A stretch of 64,000 nucleotides of DNA from Gnetum montanum (lineage: Eukaryota; Streptophyta; Gnetopsida; Gnetales; Gnetaceae): assembly GCA_015680685.1 (NCBI GenBank), contig MNCI01029388.1:322468-386467 (forward strand). The letters are read 5' to 3'. Position 1 is the first letter of the stretch, and the number at the start of each line of letters is the position of its first letter. Under the pieces are notes generated by a model that was given only the letters and a program-made list of their open reading frames with translations, made no database searches and was not told the origin of the DNA. Below, one piece after another: positions 11,744-22,865 of the stretch. Position numbers and translations under genes: made by a program.

Positions 11744-12010
11744 TGTAGAAATACCTCTTCTAATCCCCTTGTTCTTCCCTACATGTGATTTTTCCAAGTT
11801 TCAAGTTCTATAGAAATATCTAAGAGGTCAAGGAGATGTCTTGTTCAGGAGCTAAGACTACACAAGAGACATATGGAACATACAAGAGACATCTCTGCTA
11901 ATAGATGAGTTTTCAAAGCAAACATCTCACATTGCAAAGGAGACATCTTAAAAGAACTGAAGACATCTCTCTAAAGAGAACACATCTCAAAGGATGTTGT
12001 TGATACATTT
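11744..12010 (+). repeat. 5' part of a chromovirus LTR (U3)
   Basis: It begins TGTAGAAATACCTCTTC after a purine tract and aligns with the start of the - strand LTR at 20743 (TGTAGGGACATCTC). It then holds several agacatct/agatgtct motifs up to about 12000. Similarity fades afterwards. The rest of the LTR may be the piece at 14620-15341, separated by an insertion. Confidence 0.6.
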
Positions 12011-14619
12011 AAGCCATCCTATCGAGTAGAATTTTTTAATTAACGTTTGGGTTTTATGAGATCCAAATGTTATTACTGAATTCAAGATAGCATGCAAGTG
12101 GAAAAGAGACAAAAGTTCAATTACTTTCTCTGTAGAATGGAAGTGTGTTTATGAATAAGTAGGGTGTCTTTTTATTACAACTGTGGAGCTTGGTTTCAAT
12201 TGTCATCAATTAAAATTTTTGAAAGGAGAAAAATAGCAGTATTATAGTTGTTCATTCAAGTGAAACATAGCAAAGGCAACCGTAATTATTCAACATTATT
12301 TAAGGATATTCTTAAACTTGCTAGCTATAGAGCAACAAGAGATATTTCATAGAGTTTCAAAACATCAAATGTTGGGTCTAATAAAATACCATTATCTACA
12401 CAAAAATTCTAAATATTTGTTGTCCACCGCATGATCCCTAAAAGTTTAATGACACATAAGTCCAAAGCTTCACAAATTCGTAACTATTTTAAAAACTATT
12501 GGAGCATCATCCAAGATTTAAAAATGAACAAAAAAATTTAGATTATCAACACCAAAAATGTATCATGAAGCCCTAAGAAATATTTCTTATTCAACAGCAG
12601 CCATTAGAAGTAGAAGAAATGAACAATGAATATATGAAAATCGGTAAAATTTTAAGCCCAAACTTAGGCATAGGGCACACAAATTTATCAATGAAGAAAC
12701 CATGCAACAGAGATGGAACTAAAGAATCCATCAAACTAGACTACAAAAATAAGGAAACACACCAACTCTCTCAACTAGGTTAGGCCATGACCCAAAACGA
12801 TGCTTATGGCTCAGGCGGAGCCATCACTAATGGCAATTATGACAGCAACGTAGCAACAAAGGTGATAGTGGTGCAATTGTAAGCTCCACTAGAGAAGGGT
12901 AGGAAAGCATCTATTCTGGCTTGGAGGAGACAACATTGAGGTTGTAGTAGGGCATTGCAAATGGCAAGTTTTCACCCCAATGCAAGAAGAGGACAATGCA
13001 ATATCAGGCCACAAGATAAACATACAATTATTTTGTTTACATGTATTGTATAGACGTGTCAACAAAGTGTTAAAAAAGCTATGAAGCCTTAACAACATTA
13101 TTTTTAAGAAATATATATATATATCATTATTTTAAAAGATGGAAAAGGTTTATGACTTAGGAGAAAACGATTTATGAATGTTTGATTACTCTAATTTTAC
13201 TTGCCATAGGAAATTATGTTTAATTCTCCAAGATATTTGTAGTCTCTTATGGGACACTTGCCAACTTTGGCATATATTTCTCATTTTTTGTAACTTCCTA
13301 TGGTGATCTACATGATATTTATTACCAAGGAAACACTTAGTCACCATAGCTTAAATTTCTAATAACTTTCTATGGAAGTTACCACTTCTAAGGTAGTTAT
13401 AAGTTAATATCCCTAGATATTTGTAATACCCTTAAATTTTCATGATTATTGTAACTAACCAAGACCACTATAAAAAGGCTTCAAGGGTAGAAGAAGAAAG
13501 AGAAAAAGAAGGGAGAAGATTGAAAAAAGACAATTGAAGATTATTTGTAATATGGCTTGCTAAATACATCAATTCGACTACTTTGTTTTAATCCTGTGAG
13601 TTCATTTCTTTTCCATTTTGTGTTAGTTACTTAGTTAATGGTTTAGATAGTATTGTTCTTGGCATTTAATTTTGGTATTTTTCCTAGGTTGCTTTTATAA
13701 CTCTGTTTTTGCACAATATTAGACTTCTATTCGATTAGCCATAGAAGAGCTTATGTTGTTGAAAAACCTCAAGAGCAATTTAATAGTAATGTCTTAACGA
13801 AATTACCTATTGTGAGCGTAGAGAATCTAGGAAAATCTTTGGTATTTTGAGACAACTAAAGTAGCTTCATTGTTTTAAAGTGTATTGCCTTAGTATTTCA
13901 ATTAAGAAATTGTCAAATTTTTGAAAGCTCTATTGAATGCAATCTGTGACAACTATTAACTAGTCAAAATAGAGACTCATACTTTGTCATATATGCAACA
14001 TTTTTTATAGTATAATAAGATTGTCTTTTATGAAATTGCTTGTTGAGCTTAGAAGGTTTAAATAATTCGTAGTTCTTGAATTGGGAATAGCTTTGTTGCA
14101 AAATGTCTTCTCATATTGATTTATCTTGCTTAAATACTTGAGATTTCAGACAAATCTGCTTTCTTTTCTTTTTCTTTCTAAGCCCATTGAATCTTTCTCT
14201 ATTTCTAGTTTTCTTGTGGAATTTTCTCTTTGGGGGAAATTAGGAGTAGATTGGTAAAATTGTGCTCAAATGTTTTTGCAAAATTTTATTTGTTACAAGT
14301 AACATGCTTTAGGAACCGTATAGACTAAGTGATTAGACAAGATAGGAATCTTCAACAACTCAGTATTTGACAAAGTTAGCTAATTTCTTTTATGATAGCC
14401 AATTATAGTTTCATACATAATCCAACTATTTCAACATTCACAACAACAAACATACTCATGACTAGTTCATTTTATAACTACTAAGTTTATTTGGAGGTAT
14501 CTATACCTTGGTGTTGCCAAAGACTAGCAAGCACCTAGACCCTGTTTGAAGAACACCCTTGATCCCATGACTTACCAGGGTCATGAGACCATGAGGCATC
14601 CCATGTTGGTAGTCGCATC
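12011..14619 (+). mobile_element. Non-coding LTR-like insertion, unidentified
   Basis: No protein domain was found in 2.6 kb. A good TATA box, ctataaaaagg, at 13468-13478 is followed by a purine-rich leader with repeated agaag, which looks like the U3-R part of another LTR. The segment separates two pieces that together resemble one chromovirus LTR (11744-12010 and 14620-15341), so it may be a nested solo LTR. The ends were not defined. Confidence 0.35.
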
Positions 14620-15341
14620 CCAAACAGTCGCCAACAAGTATGTCTAAGCCTGTAGAAGATGTCTCACCCACAAACAAGACATCTTCCACTTACAAAAGAT
14701 GTCTCTTCTAAAAGTTGTCTTTTTACAGGAGATGATTCGAGGAGGTGAGAGATGACCTATACGACTAGGAAAACTTCTAAAATTAACCATTCAAAGTTGG
14801 AAAATAGCTAGGAGACGATGAAAAAAGATAGAAATAGTGTGGGAACTCTAGTTTAAGCTTGTGAAAGGTTTCCTTAGGTTTTTGTCTTATTTTCTAATAA
14901 ATATGATTGGTGGTTCATGCTGTTACATACTAAAAGAGAGAAAAGTTCATGAAATGTACTAGTAAGAGCTCTTAAGTTGATGAGAGCTTAGCAAGAGTGA
15001 GAGAGCACATTAAGTGAGTGCATAGAGATTGCAACTCCAAGGTGACTTATGTTGGCCTATGTGTTCTAGTTTTTCTTGTATATTGGATTTTCAATCCAAG
15101 TTGTAGAAGAGATTCTCCATTTGTTGTGTCTTGCATTAAGAACAACCATTGTATGGTTGTAGAGCCTCATTCTTTTGAGAGATCTTAGGGATTTTGAGGG
15201 CTTTGGAAAACCTATTGTAATATTCTATTTGAATAATTTGATATAGCTATCTTTTTTATTTTTTAGCAAATCAATTATCTTTTCATAATATCTAGATTTA
15301 GTGTTGGAAGGTGATTTTAATATTGGAGTAAACCTGCTCTA
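14620..15341 (+). repeat. 3' part of a chromovirus LTR
   Basis: This segment aligns, inverted, with the - strand LTR 19951-20743. Shared landmarks are the gacatct motifs, gtgaaaggtttcc, ttgcattnagancaaccat followed by tagagcctc, and a terminal block ending tgctcta that corresponds to tgctcca of the other copy. Confidence 0.6.
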
Positions 15342-15949
15342 GTTTGTGTAGTAAATAAAACTCATGGTTTTTCCTTATTTCACCATTGATGTCTTAAACA
15401 TTAAAATAATAAAAATATCTATTTAATTTCTATTTTATTAAGTTGTGATAATTTGTCCTTATCCAAGGAGATCATAACTGTACAGCATGATGTTGGGCTA
15501 TCGAGCTTGTAACTAAGAGCCATTTTATTTGCATTTCGTGTATGGTGTTACACCTGTCCCCACAAGGGATTGTGATGCATGTATATTTATATTTTTTTTA
15601 TTCTTATATTCATAAAATACATAAAAGTTATAAATATTATCTTTATCTTTCAACATGGCAACACAGGTTCTAAGTGTATTATATGTATTATAATATTTTT
15701 TATATTTCTTGAACGCAATGATATACATGAGTATTCTTGGCAATCTACTCAACATCATCTTCAAAGCTTATGATCGAATCACAATGCAATTTGCATGATA
15801 AATCTCATTGGTCCAAAACTAACAAGACCCCTACCAATTACCTATCAAAATTAAACCCATAAGTTACTATTTTTAAATCAAGAGTTTGACCACTCAACTA
15901 ACACCTCATTATTGAAAAAAGGTCGCAAAGGTAGTAGAAGCCAAAGCCA
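15342..15949. other. AT-rich stretch without recognised gene
   Basis: This lies between the + strand LTR end and the truncated 3' end of the - strand chromovirus. A 3' LTR for that chromovirus would be expected here but none is recognisable. Confidence 0.4.
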
Positions 15950-15959
15950 AACATAAACC

Positions 15960-16560
15960 TTCATATAAACATCTTAAAATATTGAGCAAGGAGTTTTTTG
16001 ATCACTTTAGTTTGGCCATCAAACTATGGATAATATGCATTAGAAAAATTCAACTTTATTTTTAAAATCATCCAAAAGTATCTTTAAAAATAACTCATAA
16101 AATTGAAGTCTTTGTGGCTACCAATATTCAAAGGAATCCCATACAAGCTCACAACATGCTAGAAAAATAAATTTGCAATATGAGATGCATCACTAACCTT
16201 CTTGTAGGGAATGAAGTATTTCATCTTAGAGAATTTGTCCACCAATACCAAGATAGCATTGTTCCCATTTTTTATCTTCAAAATTTCACTCACAAAGTCC
16301 ATTAACACACTTTCCTAAGGTCCTTTGGGAATTGAAAAAGACATATGATGTCCATTAACTTATTTATCTTCTTTGAATTTATGGCATGTTAAACACTCCT
16401 TCACAAATTTGGAGATTCTAGAGATCATTCTAGGATAAAAATAATACTTGCCCACAAGCCCCAATGTCTTATCTCTACCCATGTGACTTGCCATTCCACC
16501 ACAATGTTTTTCAATCAAAATCTTTCATCTAAAATCATAATTGGAAATACAAACCTTTCC
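15960..16560 (-). pseudogene. Chromovirus integrase, broken
   Basis: The - strand gives a zinc domain (GRDKTLGLV, KFVKECLTCHKFK) near 16380-16480. The catalytic core then reads VLMDFVSEILKI, VLVDKFSKMKYFIPYKK and VSLYGIPLNIGSHKDF towards 16000. The second catalytic aspartate block, normally VSDRD, has become GSHKD. Multiple stops are present. It corresponds block for block to the + strand integrase at 10350. Confidence 0.8.
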
Positions 16561-16719
16561 ATTCTTGAATAGTAGTTCATCTTGGATGTGATAGTTCATC
16601 CATTGGTATACTTTACTTAGCAATGAATCTTTGAGAGTTCTTCAAAATTTCCCAAATTCTAAATCATGTTCATACAAATTAGCAAAATCATTCATAACTT
16701 CCACATGAGAAACATTGAA

Positions 16720-17910
16720 ATTCACCATATGCATTCTAGATAATGCACTTGCCACCACATTGGCTTTTCCACTTTTATTCTTGAGCACAAAATTGAACTC
16801 TTGAAATTATGTCATCCACTTCATATGTTTAGCACTCAACTTCTTTTTGGAATTGAGAAATTGAAGTGCTTTATGGTAATCATCAAAGTAAAATCCTTGG
16901 ATAAATAAGAATGCCTCCAAAGTGCATGATTATGTGAAGAATAGCACATAATTCCTTGTCATACATGATATGTTTTTACCTTGACTCATACAACTTATAT
17001 AAAAAATAAAGCAACAGGTCTTCCATCTTGTAAAAGAACCCCTTCAATGGCAAGTTTACTTGCATCCACCTCCACCTAAATAAGCTTTGGAAATTTGGTA
17101 TTACAACCACTAGTTCACTTGTTATTGTTGCCTTCAATAAGTCAAAGATCCTTTTGGGTCTTATCATCCCACTTGAAATCTTGATTCTTCTTAAGCATAG
17201 CAAACATAGGCCATGATGTACCACTGAAATTTTTTATGAACCTTTTGGAAAAACTTGTTAAAATAAGAAATGATCTTACCTCCCTAACCTTTCTAGGAGA
17301 TGACCAATCTCTAATAGTCTTGACCTTAGTAGCTTCCATTCAAATTTGATTTTTAGAAATCACATGCACCAAGTATGTGATCTCCTTTTTTAAAGAATTG
17401 ACTCTTCTTTATGTTGATAATCAAATGTGGCCCCTCCAATTTGGAACACATATTCCTCAAATGTTTCAAGTGCTCCTTCTCATTGGAACTACATATCAAA
17501 ATATCATTAAAGAAGATAATACAATACTTACTAATCAAATCCTTAAGATGCAGCAACCTCATGAATGTGGTAGGAACATTTATGAGTCCAAATAGCATCA
17601 TTAAGCATTCAAATAATACATCCAATATCTTGAAAGTTGTCTTCCATTCATCACTAGGCTTGATTGAAATTTGATAGTATCCACTTTCAAATCAATTTTG
17701 CTGAAAATCTCTACATTGGTAAAAACATCAAGGATATCATCCATCCTTGGAATAGAAAACCTACATCTCACTATCATCCTATTTACAACCCTTAAATTAG
17801 TGCACATCCTTCATTCATCATTATCCTTCTTTAACACAAGCACTATTGGAAATGCATAAGGAGAAATTAATTCTTTTATAAAGCCATTTACATGTAACTC
17901 CTTTGATTGC
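16720..17910 (-). pseudogene. Chromovirus reverse transcriptase-RNase H, broken
   Basis: RT starts near 17910 with CTNLRVVNRM and the SIPRMDDILD block (17601-17807). It continues with MMLFGLINVPTTFMRLL and the catalytic FFNDILICSSNEKEH (17353-17625), where the usual DD reads ND, so the active site is lost. The thumb contains IRDWSSPRKVREVRSFL and RRFI-like residues (17142-17339). RNase H and connection (DHKALQFLN-like, SGKANVVASALSRMH) run down to about 16720. Frameshifts separate the blocks. Confidence 0.85.
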
Positions 17911-18744
17911 CTTTGCAATTCTACCCTTTGATTTGGTATCATCTAGCATGCTTTCTTATTTGGAATTGTAGCACATTGGATGAAGTCAATTTGGTGCTAA
18001 ACATTTCTCATTGATGGCAATTCATCCAATTCCTCCTTAAATACATTGGAAAGTTTCTACTTCAAGCCTAGCATATCTATTGGAAGTAATAGTTAATACA
18101 ATCACAAATCCAAAACCAACCTCATCATGATCATTAATGTGTTTTCTATACCCAAGAAGAACTAAGGAAGCATTAAGTGAGGTTTGCTATCTCATTTGTT
18201 TAGTAATTATAGGAATCAACTCATGAATTCCATCTTCTCTTGCCACACTCCACATATTTCTTACTCCATCAAATCAAGTACTATTATCAAAATTCCAAGA
18301 TCTTTCAAGAATTACATCAACACAATCAATTGACAACATATCACATTTCACAACATCATAAAAACTTCCAAATTTTGAACTTCAAAACATATTGTTCCCT
18401 TACCTCTCAAGAGAAATATTTAAACAAACAATGCACCTTATAGGGTCTAAGATATGGATATGTCACTGAACTCAACTTAGCAATTATCCTAGAGGAAATA
18501 ATATTTTCTTAGGCTTCCCCATAAATTAAAATATGAATTCATTCCTCACTAAGAAAACATCTAGCCCCAATTCTACATAACACTTTTCCTATTGGATGAT
18601 CTCCTTCATTCACATTTCTCATAAATGCAAATAAATTTAGTTTAGAAACTTGCTCAATTTTGCGATCATTAGGATTACCTCTTTGAAGAGCTTGGCTTGA
18701 TGTCTCCTTTATCTTTAAGGTTTGTACATCCTTGTCTTTTAGCT

Positions 18745-19882
18745 ATCTTATGGAATAGACATTCCCATTACTTGTATCCCCATTCTTCACATTTGAAGTG
18801 TTGAATCTTGAATGAGTTATTGCCTTGATCCTTACCTCATTTGCCTTGTTCCTTCTTAGCCTTACCCTTCTCATCATCTTTCTCTTAATTCTTATTATGG
18901 CTACCCTTCTTGTCTTCTAATTTTGACGTGGATTCCTTCTTAGAAGTGGATCACTTATCTTTTCCCTTTGAAGCTTATTTGCTTCTACTCTTAAATCCAC
19001 TAAGTTTCTTTTCTATCTTGAGTGCCAAATCATAATTCTCATCAAAGGATTTGAGGCTCATAAAATGTTAACTCTTGCTAATAAGCCATCTTGAAACCTC
19101 CAAGAAAGACTGAATATTGTTCATATTTCTTCCAATTAAGCTTAGCTTGATGGAATGGAACCTAAGAATCAACATAGAATTTCTTTACATCCTTGTCTAA
19201 GGAATTTGAACTTCATGATCATTTCTTGTCTCTACCTAGATTTTTCAAATTTTCGTTTCAATTTGTACTTCATGATAGGTTGTCCATTTTTGCTACCATA
19301 ACTTTGATACTTTTTTTCCATTAAGTGAAAGTCATGCCTTCTAATTTGGATTTAGCAATTGATACCCTTAGATGATTTGGTACCTCCTCAAGCTTAAAAT
19401 GCTTGTCAAAGTGCCTTCAACTAGCTTTCAAAAGCATTAGTGCCATATGCACCATTAAAAGTCTTCAATTCTACATCTATATGTCTTGTAGCATTCCTAA
19501 ATGTTCTAGCATGTCTTGCTTCATCTTCATCATCAAGCTTACCATGAGAAGAAGAAGATATTTGTGATGAAGCTCTTCGAGTTCTAACATGAGGACTTGG
19601 ATTCCTTCCCCTTGGAACCCTAGGTTGATGGATTCTCACACTCCCATTGCTGGAACATTCTTTCTCCTCATATACTCTTCTTCCATCATGATGGGAAACT
19701 TTTTTATCTTTATTTGAATGACAATCCTCATCATCACCATAAGTTGGAATATATTTGGGATTTGCATTTATATTCATCTTAGCATTGATTTCATCTAATC
19801 GTTCAACCATTAATTAAAAGGTAGATTTCATGCTTTCCATATCTCGGTTCAGGGTTTGGACATTTTTCTTCTTAGAAGCCAT
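18745..19882 (-). pseudogene. Chromovirus gag, broken
   Basis: The ATG is the complement of 19880-19882 (MASKKKNVQTLNRDM), about 50 nt past the primer site. An N-terminal helix VERLDEINAKM and a charged Ser/Arg-rich linker follow. The start of the conserved gag core is ARTFRNATRHIDVELKTFNG (near 19440-19520), as in other chromoviral gags. A degenerate zinc knuckle (FKCEEWGYK-WEC) appears near 18750-18800. Confidence 0.7.
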
Positions 19883-19933
19883 TCGAAACAAGTGCAAACA
19901 TCTATAATCAAATTCCAAATAAAAATGGACATA

Positions 19934-19946
19934 CACTTTGATACCA
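19934..19946 (-). other. Primer-binding site, initiator tRNA-Met type
   Basis: The - strand reads TGGTATCAAAGTG, four bases after the LTR end. The usual plant site complementary to initiator tRNA-Met starts TGGTATCAGAGC. Confidence 0.75.
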
Positions 19947-19950
19947 ATCC

Positions 19951-20743
19951 TGGAGCACGGTTACTCAAATCTACTTTAATCCTTTAAAACATATTGAATC
20001 TAGAACATATGCAAGACAAATAATTTGCCAGAAAATAATAAAACTAACTATATTTTATTAATTCTAAAAGAAGATTATAAAGTATAATGGAACCACAATC
20101 CTACATATCAACACACAATAATACTCTCAATAATATTGTAGAGTAGGAGGCTCTATAATCACACATGGTTGATCTCAATGCAAATTACAATCGATATCAA
20201 ATCTCTTCCCACACACATACTAGATCAAGATCTACACATAGAGATACAATGCCTAATACCACATACATGATTGACCACACAATCTCTTATCCAACTCTCA
20301 CTCTTTCAAGAACATGCAACACATACCAATATTTAACAAATACAAAGCTAACATGTTAGGGAAACCTTTTCCACACCAAACTTGAAGATCCTTAGTTATT
20401 TCCCACTTTGAGCAAACCATTTTCAAAAGTTTCCACATGAACAAGACATCTTGAGTTCCTAAAAAAGACATCTTTCTACAATCTAGGAGTATACTGGAAA
20501 GACATTTTCTAGCTAGGAAAGATGTCTTCCTACTAGGTAAGACTTCTTTTGCTAAACATAGAACATCTTGTGGGTTTTCCCAGCTCTTGGGCAAGATGTC
20601 TTTTTGGGTGCCAAGATGTCTTCTGGGTTTGTTCGACTCTCAAGAAAGACATCTTTTGCCTATCAAGGATGTCTCACAAGTTGTCAAAATCTCTAATTCT
20701 TTACTTGGAGGGATGACAAGGATTTGAAAGAGATGTCCCTACA
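19951..20743 (-). repeat. 5' LTR of the chromovirus
   Basis: This 793-bp LTR runs on the - strand from TGTAGGGACATC (20743) to GTGCTCCA (19951), giving canonical TG...CA ends. U3 (about 20430-20740) is crowded with agacatct/agatgtct motifs. It aligns with + strand pieces at 11744-12010 and 14620-15341. Confidence 0.8.
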
Positions 20744-21857
20744 CCATTAGATATGTTGCTTTGTATATTAGTAGAATAAGAATTTGACACTACTTTGCTA
20801 GGCCCTATAGGGATTGCTCCTTTAGGCAAGCTTTGGTTTTATAATTTACCTCATATTCCCATGTGTGTGAGGGCATCCTATCATATATGCATACATCATG
20901 CTATTCATGAATTATGGTTATGATATATTTGATGTTGTAATAGGGTTGTACTCTCAGTGAGTGAGGTGGATAACTCACTTAGTTCATTCTTATTTTACCC
21001 TCACTCACTAATACTAGTGCTACTTTCTTCTTTTACTTAAATATCTCAAGCAACCAAATACATAAAACAAAAAATGACAATCCATAAAACAAGCACAAAC
21101 ATAATATTAGAAACAAATAGAAGAAATTCAAAAGTTTTTATTACTCAACGAATATAGCTAAAGAGTTAGACACAATATGATTTATGCTTATTGAAGCAAA
21201 GATGATGTCATTAGAGATTGAAGCTATTTGTTAGTTTATAACCTACCCTCATAATCTTTCTACATGAGGGAGTTCTCGGCTTAATAAATGGAATATTTAA
21301 GAGTACATGTTTTTATTCTAATCCTAACTAGGTTAGCAATTTGGTAAAACAAGTAGTATATCACAAACTTTGAGAAAATGTAGAAAGCAAAATACATTTT
21401 TATTTGAATAGTATCAAGAAGGCCTTAATTCAAAGGTAAGTTATTTATCTACTACTATTCCTCATCCGTTATGAGATCTCATCATCTAAGAGTTGAAATA
21501 GGTAGATAGCACAAAATTCCTAGTGAAGAATGAATATGTTTATTGTGCAATACAAATAACATTGAAGATAAACACTACATTTTTGTGCAATGTCTTGTAT
21601 TGAAGCACATTAAACAAAAATGAAAAATAGTTGTAAATTTGGTTAATTTGTTTTAAATATTACCAAGAATATTGGGTAATTTTCTTAATAATATTTTCAA
21701 AACTCATAACATATATATTTCTACTTTCCAATAAATCTAGAAAATCAAGAAAAAGAATAAAATTTCAGTTTCAATATATAAGATTTTAGTTACACCTTAG
21801 CCGTTGACCTTTCCCAAACTAAATCAATTGGGTGAGCAAATTTTGCAACTCAACCGT
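20744..21857. other. AT-rich upstream region of the DJ-1 gene
   Basis: No gene, retroelement domain or RNA gene was recognised. The sequence is strongly AT-rich and separates the chromovirus LTR from the DJ-1C-like gene. Confidence 0.4.
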
Positions 21858-21942
21858 AAAAAAAAAAAAAAAAAAGTGCTGATAAACTTTAGTCGAGGAA
21901 CCATGAAAAAAAAAAAAAAAGTGCTGATAAACTTTAGTCGAG
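21858..21942. repeat. Tandem poly(A)-plus-22-mer repeat upstream of the DJ-1 gene
   Basis: An A18 run is followed by gtgctgataaactttagtcg plus ag (21858-21897). Eight bases later an A15 run is followed by the same 22-mer (21906-21942). It lies about 700 bp upstream of the start codon. It could be a slippage duplication; no function is claimed. Confidence 0.9.
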
Positions 21943-22450
21943 AAATTTCGAAAGAACCTGCTTTCTGTCAATTTTCTTCCATTTTTCAGTTGGCCAGTAG
22001 TTTGTCTTGGAAATATATTCGGGTGCAACATACAGTATTTACAAAGAAAGTTTGCATGGTTGAAATTTGCGAAGAACGTGTCCTTGTAAGTTTCTATCAT
22101 TTCTTCGTGGTTAAGAGGAGTCTGGCGCAGCATTTTTTAACGAAAAGTTTGCATTGCCAAGTTCTTTGCCAATTGATATGGATACGATCATACAACTGCC
22201 GGATCATACAACTGCCGAATGTATCAACTTTTGGAGACGAAGAGATGAAGCCGTCCAGCAAGAAGTTTGACATAAAAGATAAAATGGTCGCAGAGAGAAA
22301 TGTGATACGAAGACAAAATTTAGATAAATCAGCATAACATTAACAGGCAGTCACTACGCTGACACCGCAGATATAAGAAGTTGCTGCTCTGTTTTGTGAA
22401 CTCCTCTCCAAGAAGATATTTATTTATAAATTTTCTCCAGCTTCCCCGAT

Positions 22451-22463
22451 GTATATATATACA
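22451..22463 (+). promoter_or_regulatory. Possible TATA box of the DJ-1 gene
   Basis: The sequence gtatatatataca lies about 155 bp upstream of the ATG at 22617. A start site about 30 bp downstream would leave a leader of roughly 125 nt, which is ordinary for a plant gene. A second AT-rich stretch at 22575-22585 is too close to the ATG to be preferred. Confidence 0.4.
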
Positions 22464-22616
22464 CACGGGTATGATCTCAAAATATCCGCAGATGTTTTTA
22501 TTTTGGCGTCCTGGTTCCGGGCTTCAGATAGAGCTAAATCCGACGTTGATCAACGCAGATGCAGGCTGTAGCACTATTTAAATTTGGTGGAAGTGAAGCG
22601 CTGTTACTATTTGGAT

Positions 22617-22865
22617 ATGGCTGCGAATTTGCAACCTCAGTTTCTTAAGTTCAACGTCCTGAAGCAGAAGTATGCAGCTTTGGCTTTCGGTGTGTGCTAT
22701 CCAACGCACTCATGTTGTGTCCTTTCCGGTCGCTCCTACGGATTCAAGGTTGATGGCAAAAGGCTTTTAAGCTTCGTCATTTCCTGCTCTGCGAAAACTT
22801 CTTCAACTCTCCGCGGAAAGCGTAAACCTTCATCACGGCCAGCGGAGAAGATGAAGACAAAGAAG
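22617..22865 (+). CDS. DJ1C: DJ1C-like exon 1: transit peptide
   Basis: The exon has 83 codons beginning [12 protein letters not shown] and ending KMKTKK before the donor gtattt. Only two acidic residues occur, D46 and E77, among many Ser, Lys and Arg. This composition suits import into plastids. An in-frame TAG at 22569 limits any upstream extension; a TTG or GTG start at 22584-22587 is not needed. Confidence 0.85.

Larger units (their letters stand above)
10300..12010 (+). mobile_element. Chromovirus fragment: integrase plus start of 3' LTR
   Basis: Only the integrase end of a Ty3/gypsy chromovirus survives, directly behind the Sirevirus-like LTR, so a deletion or nested junction lies around 10200-10350. 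A purine tract ggaggatgggagag (11726-11739) precedes the LTR start TGTAG at 11744. The same family is present on the opposite strand at 15950-20743. Confidence 0.75.
15950..20743 (-). mobile_element. Chromovirus (Ty3/gypsy), 3'-truncated
   Basis: On the - strand: 5' LTR (19951-20743), initiator-Met-type primer site, gag, RT-RNase H, then integrase, ending without a 3' LTR near 15950. RT reads FFNDILICSSNEKEHLKHL and integrase contains KFSKMKYFIPYKK, both chromoviral forms. All frames are broken. The integrase closely resembles that at 10350-11590, so two members of one family lie head to head here. Confidence 0.8.

Noticed and set aside
21804-22337. 177-codon + strand frame upstream of the DJ-1 gene
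   Set aside because: It begins with translated poly(A) runs, has no domain, and overlaps the expected promoter; it ends before the real start codon.
22584-22616. Upstream non-ATG start for the DJ-1 frame
   Set aside because: The ATG at 22617 is the first in-frame ATG after a stop at 22569 and gives a typical transit peptide.
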